From contig JAJCYD010000052.1 of assembly GCA_029263125.1 (NCBI GenBank), positions 1-64,000 of the forward strand: DNA of 64,000 nt, given 5' to 3'. The notes below the pieces were generated by a model. That model was not told the DNA's origin and did not search any database. It worked only from the letters and a program-made list of their open reading frames with translations. Shown here in pieces: positions 58,397 through 64,000 of this stretch. Numbering within the stretch: the first letter of the stretch is position 1; each line of letters starts with the position of its first letter. Both the position numbers and the translations under genes were made by a program. This DNA comes from Solirubrobacteraceae bacterium. Its GTDB lineage: Bacteria > Actinomycetota > Thermoleophilia > Solirubrobacterales > Solirubrobacteraceae.

Positions 58397-58402
58397 TAGG
58401 GT
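58397..58402 (+). promoter_or_regulatory. -10 hexamer TAGGGT of the 85-residue membrane protein gene
   Basis: TAGGGT lies 10 nt before ATG 58413, starting directly after the dcd stop codon. Confidence 0.45.
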
Positions 58403-58412
58403 CGCCCGCGCC

Positions 58413-58670
58413 ATGAGCGTCACCTTCTACCTCCTTGCCGCCGCAGAACAGGCCGGCGAGGCTGCCGGCGGGGCCGTCGAGCACGAGAAGTCCGAGGTGC
58501 CGTTCTTCGTGATGGGGCTCCTGCTCGCCGTGTTCGCAATCGCGCTCAGCGTGTTCGGCTTCAAGCGCCCCGAGTTCCCGGCGACGGCCTCCGCCGCGCG
58601 CGGCGTGATGACCGCCGGCGCATTGCTGGTCGCCGCGGCGATCGGCACCGCCGTGTATGTGCCGCTCTGA
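58413..58670 (+). CDS. Small two-helix membrane protein
   Basis: 85 residues with two membrane helices (about 29-50, FFVMGLLLAVFAIALSVFGF, and about 66-84, MTAGALLVAAAIGTAVYV). A short Gly/Ala/Glu-rich N-terminus precedes them. It resembles small conserved integral proteins next to respiratory or stress genes in this order, but no function is known. It overlaps the next gene by 14 bp. Confidence 0.7.
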   Translation: MSVTFYLLAAAEQAGEAAGGAVEHEKSEVPFFVMGLLLAVFAIALSVFGFKRPEFPATASAARGVMTAGALLVAAAIGTAVYVPL

Positions 58671-59004
58671 CGACGACGGCCACGCGATCTCCTACAAGGT
58701 GCTCGAGCCGGGCACCCCGGTGCATGCCTCCGACGGCAGCGCGATCGGTGCCGTCCGGGAGATCCTCGAGAACGTCGCCGAGCACATCTTCGACGGCTTG
58801 GTGATCGACACGCCGGACGGCCAGCGGTTCGTCGATGCGCCGGAGATCGCTCGGATCGCCGAGCGCCGCGTGACGCTGACGCTCGACGCGGAGAGCGCCG
58901 CGGGCCTTCCCGAGCGGGATTCTGCGGGCGGACCGACGTACCGGGCACCTTCCCGTGGAGGCCGTCTGAGCAGGCTTTTTGGCGGCGGATGGAGGCGCGA
59001 TTGA
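58657..59004 (+). CDS. PRC-barrel-like (DUF2171-type) protein
   Basis: A 115-residue cytosolic protein. ISYKVLEPGTPVHASDGSAI, GAVREILENVAEHIFDGLVI and DTPDGQRFVDAPEIARIAER follow the beta-barrel pattern of PRC/DUF2171 domains. The tail is basic. ATG 58657 overlaps the end of the upstream gene by 14 bp, so they are coupled. Function unknown. Confidence 0.72.
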   Translation: MCRSDDDGHAISYKVLEPGTPVHASDGSAIGAVREILENVAEHIFDGLVIDTPDGQRFVDAPEIARIAERRVTLTLDAESAAGLPERDSAGGPTYRAPSRGGRLSRLFGGGWRRD

Positions 59005-59058
59005 TCCTCGTCACGAGAAATTCACACGATGGCGACGCCGATGATGTCCTCGCGGGGG

Positions 59059-59064
59059 CATAAT
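59059..59064 (+). promoter_or_regulatory. -10 hexamer CATAAT of gltA
   Basis: CATAAT lies 8 nt before GTG 59073. It is the closest match to the TATAAT consensus among the promoters of this window, which fits a highly expressed TCA-cycle gene. Confidence 0.5.
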
Positions 59065-59072
59065 CGGGGGAC

Positions 59073-60431
<1,359 letters not shown>

Positions 60432-60456
60432 GGTCCGCCCCGGGCCCAGTCCTCCG

Positions 60457-60507
60457 GGGGGTGTGTCGAATCAGTCGCGCTCGGCACGATTGATTCGACA
60501 CACCCCC
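60457..60507. repeat. Perfect 17-bp inverted repeat after gltA
   Basis: GGGGGTGTGTCGAATCA (60457-60473) and its exact complement (60491-60507) flank a 17-nt centre that is itself partly symmetrical. Both strands therefore read nearly the same short peptide frame. It lies 25 bp after the gltA stop. It is a terminator or REP-like extragenic element; no T-tract follows. Confidence 0.65.
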
Positions 60508-60528
60508 AAGCGTGTGCCGGCTGGCGAC

Positions 60529-60534
60529 TACGAT
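60529..60534 (+). promoter_or_regulatory. -10 hexamer TACGAT of the 117-residue protein gene
   Basis: TACGAT lies 7 nt before GTG 60542, just after the inverted repeat. Confidence 0.45.
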
Positions 60535-60541
60535 CGGCGGC

Positions 60542-60895
60542 GTGTCCTACACCGTCACCGTCCGCGTGGGCCCGCGGGTCACGCGCCGCCGCGTGCCCTC
60601 GCTGTCGGACGCGATCGACGTGCTGGAGATGGAGCTGCGCAGCCTCGGCCCGGCGGCGCAGCGCGACACGGCGCGCGCGTTCGCGCGCAAGATCGAGCCG
60701 ATCGCGCAGGTCTCCGCGCGCGGCGAGCTGCGTGGTCCCGGTCGCCTGGCGCCGAAGGTGCGCGCGGGCGCCGACGTCCGCGGGGACGGGTCGATCGAGG
60801 CCTATCGGGGCAAGGTGCAGCGCGAGGTCATCGAGCGCAAGCGCGGCGAGTCGCCGTTCGACGCGCTGCGCCGGGTCCTCGGCGATGACGCGTGA
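60542..60895 (+). CDS. Small conserved protein, function unknown
   Basis: 117 residues, soluble and basic. A SYTVTVRVGPRVTRRRVPSL strand pair, a helix (DAIDVLEMELRSLG) and RKIEPIAQVSARGELRGPGR suggest an alpha/beta fold. RGDGSIEAYRGKVQREVIER follows. I take it for a small conserved protein of this order, with no known function. It overlaps the next, broken gene by 4 bp (GTGA). Confidence 0.7.
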   Translation: MSYTVTVRVGPRVTRRRVPSLSDAIDVLEMELRSLGPAAQRDTARAFARKIEPIAQVSARGELRGPGRLAPKVRAGADVRGDGSIEAYRGKVQREVIERKRGESPFDALRRVLGDDA

Positions 60896-61151
60896 GCTAC
60901 CGCGACTACCTGCGCTGGGAGGGCGGCTGCTCGGCCGTCCTGGGCCTGGCGCTGGCACCGGGCTGGCGAGCGTCGCGTTCGGGATCGTGCAGGCGCTTGC
61001 GGCGAGTCAGCGCATCGCCCGAGCGGAGGCCGCCGGCGGCCACTGCTTCCTCGTCGCGCGGCGCCCGGGGCTGGGCACGCCGCAGCTGACCACCAGAGCG
61101 AGCTCCGAGGAGCAGCCCCCCACGACCGTCGCGGCGAGCGCGGTCCGCTGA
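60892..61151 (+). pseudogene. Small membrane protein gene with a one-base frameshift
   Basis: From GTG 60892 the frame reads MSYRDYLRWEGGCSAVLGLA-LAPG. At GGG 60960-60962 the protein-like sequence moves to the other frame: LASVAFGIVQALAASQRIAR, then AGGHCFLVARRPG, ending at TGA 61149-61151. Adding one G rejoins a small protein with a membrane helix. The downstream frame alone can start at ATG 60885, so an intact gene without frameshift is possible but has a poor N-terminus. Confidence 0.5.
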
Positions 61152-61161
61152 TGCCTCGGTG

Positions 61162-62028
61162 CTACGGGATCTCGGCGAGCTCCGCGCCGTAGGGCCCGCG
61201 CCCGGTCAGGCATGTCGCCCCGCAGCGAGCGCCGAGCGCGATCGCGTCGTCGAGCATCATGCCGGCGCCGAGGCCGAAGGTCAGGCCGGCGGCGAAGGAG
61301 TCGCCGCAGCCGTAGGCGTCGACGGGTGGCCCGGGCAGCGGTGCGGCCTCCCAGTCGCCGCTCGTCACGCCGGTGGGCAGCCACGGCGCCTCGACGCCGG
61401 CGTCGCCGAGCTCCCAGTGCCCACCTGCGCCGCCGTTCGTGCGAACGATGGCGCGCGGCTGCGGGTCGAGCGTCCCTGTCTCATATCGCTCGCCGGGATC
61501 GTTCGCGCTGCCGACGAGCACGTCGATCCGCACCCTCGCGGCGACCAGCGGCTCCAGCGCCCGCGCGGTTGCGACGAGCACCCGTGCGGCGCGCGCGGCC
61601 CGCACGGCGTCCGCGTCGCCGCCCGTCAGGTAGATCGCGTCCAGCTCGCCCAGCGCATCCCATGGCAGCGGATCGGCGCGCATGGGAACGATGCGGTCGC
61701 CCAGGACGGTGATCGTGCGCTCGGACAGGTCGTCGACGAACGTGAACGCGCGGCGCTGCGGGCCGGGGCGTGGCGCGGCGTGCAGCGTGACGCCGTAGTC
61801 CTCGCTCAGCTGCGCCGCCGATCGCTCGCCTTCAGATCCCGTGCCAAGCGCCGTCAGGAACAGCGCCGACCCCGCCAGCCTGCGCAGCTGCACCGCAGCG
61901 ACCCCGCCCCCGCCGGCGGGCACCGAGAAGAACTCGCTGGCGTGGACGATCTCGCCGGCAAGCGGCACGCGCGCCACGCGCGCGAACTCCACCCATTCGA
62001 CGTGCCCGACGACGCCGACCCGCGTCAC
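61162..62028 (-). CDS. PfkB-family sugar kinase
   Basis: A 288-residue ribokinase-fold kinase, third in the window. GHVEWVEFARVARVP opens it. The catalytic loop AYGCGDSFAAGLTFGLGAG keeps GxGDSF with Cys after Gly. FLTALGTGSEGERSAAQL is a typical sugar-side helix. No defined sugar. GTG 62028 overlaps the MCE stop (GTGA), which is unusual for a kinase. Confidence 0.82.
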   Translation of the reverse strand: MTRVGVVGHVEWVEFARVARVPLAGEIVHASEFFSVPAGGGGVAAVQLRRLAGSALFLTALGTGSEGERSAAQLSEDYGVTLHAAPRPGPQRRAFTFVDDLSERTITVLGDRIVPMRADPLPWDALGELDAIYLTGGDADAVRAARAARVLVATARALEPLVAARVRIDVLVGSANDPGERYETGTLDPQPRAIVRTNGGAGGHWELGDAGVEAPWLPTGVTSGDWEAAPLPGPPVDAYGCGDSFAAGLTFGLGAGMMLDDAIALGARCGATCLTGRGPYGAELAEIP

Positions 62029-63446
62029 GGAAGCACGCCGCCGGGACCGGCCTCGCGCACCTGCGGGAAGCGCTGGCTGAGGCCGCCGAATCCGATCGGC
62101 CCGGCCACCTTGCAGCCCGGCCGGTTCGTCGGGCCCTTCTCGCCGGAGTTCGCGCAATCGAAGCTCGGCAGGATCTGCGCTGTGGGGTCGGGGCTCGAAT
62201 CCGGCGGCAGGTACGCGTTGCCGCGGTTGCCCTTCGTGCGCGTGAGCGCCGGCAGCGTCTCCTCGCCCAGCACGATGACCTGCGGCAGCACGTGGCCGTT
62301 GCTCTTGCTGCCCGGCACCGTCGAGCGGATGCCGCCGAGCGTCGCCGGCGGGATCGCGAAGAAGTCCGAGATCTTGACCTGGTTGAGCTCCAGGAAGCTC
62401 AGGATCGGGTTGAGCTGGCGCAGGAACGGGCCCGTCGTGGCCAGCGTCGGATCCAGGCCGCGCAGCGTGCGAGACAGCGCCGGCAGGCCCTTGTCGCCGG
62501 CGGCGATCAGCGGGTCGATGTTGTCGAAGAGGTTCTGCAGGTCCGGCGACAGGCCGCGCAGCGAGACGAGCGTCGGCTGCAGGTCGTCGAGCACCGGATC
62601 GAGGTCGCGCAGCAGCGGCTCGGTGTTCGCCGAGAACGTCCGCACGCGCGCCAGCGTCGACTTGGCCTCACCGAGGAACGTCGGCAGGATCGCGATCGAC
62701 TCGGCCAGCGCGTCGCGGCGCTCGCCGAGCTCGCCGAAGAGCTCGCTGTTGCGTTTGATGAGCGTCGTCAGGGCCGACTCGTCGCGCGTGATCTCCTCGA
62801 AGGTCCTGCCGGCGTTGAGCACGAGGTCGCGCAGCGCGCCGCGGCGCCTGTCGAGCACGTCGACGACGCTGCGCGCGTTCTCGGTGAAGCGGGGCAGGTT
62901 GCCCAGCGCGTCGCCGAGGTCGCGTCCCCGACGGGCCGTCGCCTCCGCCAGGCTCGACTGCCATCCGCGGAACGCCTCGCGCGTGGGCTTGTCGAAGATC
63001 TCCAGCAGCTCGTCGAACTCGACCGCCGGCTTGACCTGCCCCTCGGGCAGCGCGGCGCCCTCCGCAAGCCACGGCGCATCGGGGGTGCCGCCCCCGAGCT
63101 CGACGTAGGTCTCGCCGAGCAGCGTCTTCTGGCGCAGGATCGCGCGCGAGTCCGAACGTAGCGGCGCGTACCGATCGTCGAGCTCGATCGTCGCGAGCGT
63201 GCGGTTGCCGCCCGGCGCGAGCTGCTTGTCGACGACCTTGCCGATCGTCACGCCGGCCGTGCGCACGTCGGCGCGGTCGGCGAGCGTCGCGGCGTCGGTG
63301 AAGGCGACCTGCACGCGGTAGCCCTTGGGCTTGAGCGGGATCGGGCCGCCGAAGGCCAGCCAGAACACGAGCAGCAGGGCAAAGCACGACAGCGCGAAGC
63401 CCACGATGACGAGGATTCGCCCGCGGCTGGGTGCGGTCGTGTTCAT
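62025..63446 (-). CDS. MCE-family (MlaD-type) protein
   Basis: A 473-residue envelope protein. One membrane helix (about 12-34) precedes the MCE domain (about 45-125): YRVQVAFTDAATLADRADVR, TAGVTIGKVVDKQLAPGGNR, LLGETYVELGGGT. A long helical, coiled-coil-like region (about 150-350) would form the lipid tunnel, followed by a Pro-rich tail with two Cys (FDCANSGEK and RPGCK). MCE proteins carry lipids through the envelope with a YrbE permease. ATG 63446 overlaps the previous stop (ATGA). Confidence 0.88.
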   Translation of the reverse strand: MNTTAPSRGRILVIVGFALSCFALLLVFWLAFGGPIPLKPKGYRVQVAFTDAATLADRADVRTAGVTIGKVVDKQLAPGGNRTLATIELDDRYAPLRSDSRAILRQKTLLGETYVELGGGTPDAPWLAEGAALPEGQVKPAVEFDELLEIFDKPTREAFRGWQSSLAEATARRGRDLGDALGNLPRFTENARSVVDVLDRRRGALRDLVLNAGRTFEEITRDESALTTLIKRNSELFGELGERRDALAESIAILPTFLGEAKSTLARVRTFSANTEPLLRDLDPVLDDLQPTLVSLRGLSPDLQNLFDNIDPLIAAGDKGLPALSRTLRGLDPTLATTGPFLRQLNPILSFLELNQVKISDFFAIPPATLGGIRSTVPGSKSNGHVLPQVIVLGEETLPALTRTKGNRGNAYLPPDSSPDPTAQILPSFDCANSGEKGPTNRPGCKVAGPIGFGGLSQRFPQVREAGPGGVLP

Positions 63447-64000
63447 CCGCCGGCCGCCTTCTTCTTCGACGACGCGCCGAGCTGCTTGAGCGTCTTGCTG
63501 ACGCTCAGCGAGGTCGTCGACGGGTTCTTGCAGACGGTGTTCAGCAGCGGCGACAGACCGAGCAGGAACTCTGCCGCGGGCAGGTCGTTGGCAAGGCTCG
63601 TGAACGTCGAGCACAAGCCGGTGAGCAGGATCGGGCGCTGTGGCCCGAGCGCGTCATCGTTGCTCTGCAGGTTGGTCGTCTGGTGGGCCAGCCAGCCGAG
63701 TTGGAAGAGGTAGCCCTCGTCGCGGCCGGCCTTGTCGGGCGCCTCGCGACCGTTGTCGTTGTTGGCGAGCTTGTTGGCGGCGGTGTTCGCCGACCGCAGG
63801 TTGCGCTGCAGCTCGGGGAACGTGCGCGCCAGCCCGCGAGCAGCGGGGGCCAGATCGCGCACGAGCGGCTGCGCCTTGCGGATGAACGGCCGGATCTGCT
63901 CGCGCACGATCGGCGTCGCCTCGCGCGCGAACGGGCTGACGGCGGCGTTGACGGTCTGAAGCTCGCGCACGGCCGGCAGCAGGGCCCGCGTCGTCGGCCC
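63443..64000 (-). CDS. MCE-family protein, C-terminal part (cut by window edge)
   Basis: The frame is open to the right edge; 185 codons are visible. TVNAAVSPFAREATPIVREQ, IRPFIRKAQPLVRDLAPAAR and FPELQRNLRSANTAANKLAN form the helical tunnel region and GYLFQLGWLAHQTTNLQSND the tail found in MCE proteins. The N-terminal membrane helix and MCE domain must lie beyond 64000. It is upstream of, and coupled to, the next MCE gene. Confidence 0.8.
   Translation of the reverse strand, partial: GPTTRALLPAVRELQTVNAAVSPFAREATPIVREQIRPFIRKAQPLVRDLAPAARGLARTFPELQRNLRSANTAANKLANNDNGREAPDKAGRDEGYLFQLGWLAHQTTNLQSNDDALGPQRPILLTGLCSTFTSLANDLPAAEFLLGLSPLLNTVCKNPSTTSLSVSKTLKQLGASSKKKAAGG

Overview
The window looks like chromosomal DNA of a very GC-rich actinobacterium. 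The gene set suggests the class Thermoleophilia, order Solirubrobacterales (inference). The clues are a phosphatidylinositol-phosphate pathway, MCE proteins, a lineage-type 4Fe-4S uracil-DNA-glycosylase-like protein, several small conserved genes I associate with that group, and very many GTG starts. More than twenty genes have a TANNNT hexamer only 6-10 nt before the start codon, the arrangement of leaderless actinobacterial transcripts. The left edge is a poly-G/poly-C fold-back. Three genes are broken by single-base indels, two of them in short homopolymers, so some breaks may be sequence errors. I see no rRNA, tRNA, CRISPR array, IS element or prophage.

Layout. 1-1675: a truncated ATP-grasp gene, a frameshifted nucleotidyltransferase relic and a gene-poor stretch. 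1676-7812: PAP2 phosphatase, secreted M14 carboxypeptidase, YceH-type protein, M48 protease, quinone oxidoreductase and a small Cys/His protein. 8046-11319: a glycosyltransferase-PHP fusion coupled to the UDG-like gene, diverging from a VapBC-type toxin-antitoxin pair. 11321-18998: acyl-CoA ligase, SSI-like lipoprotein, beta-propeller/cupredoxin exoprotein, then an inositol-lipid cluster (Aur1-like PAP2, PIP synthase, inositol-phosphate synthase). 19172-23147: a membrane protein and alpha/beta hydrolase diverging from a PfkB kinase and endonuclease III. 23155-25776: a type II restriction-modification pair. 25809-29294: peroxiredoxin, Fpg, CoA-disulfide reductase and SixA phosphatase.

29380-32892: an ECF sigma factor followed by two paralogous membrane-anchored ectoproteins and a lipoprotein. 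33003-45457: methyltransferases, a secreted glycoside hydrolase, CtaG-like protein, DMT transporter, aldehyde dehydrogenase, UppP, cyclophilin, a zinc-ribbon/discoidin-like membrane protein, a DEAD helicase, a repeat protein and a broken PAS gene. 45682-53027: S4 protein, HrpA helicase, a low-complexity membrane protein and a second quinone oxidoreductase. 53085-55244: a membrane STAND-like NTPase with an extracellular InlB-type repeat. 55287-61151: a long hairpin element next to a PfkB promoter, then PAP2, dCTP deaminase, small membrane proteins and citrate synthase. 61162-64000: a PfkB kinase coupled to two MCE genes; the last runs off the window.

How genes work together. Overlapping stop/start pairs (TGATG, ATGA, GTGA) mark likely translational coupling at 8699, 18201, 20707, 22455, 31126, 62025 and 63443. 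Three gene groups stand out: the inositol-lipid operon, the ECF sigma operon and the MCE operon. The least familiar architectures are the STAND/TM/InlB protein, the GT4-PHP fusion with its UDG-like partner, and the beta-propeller/cupredoxin protein.
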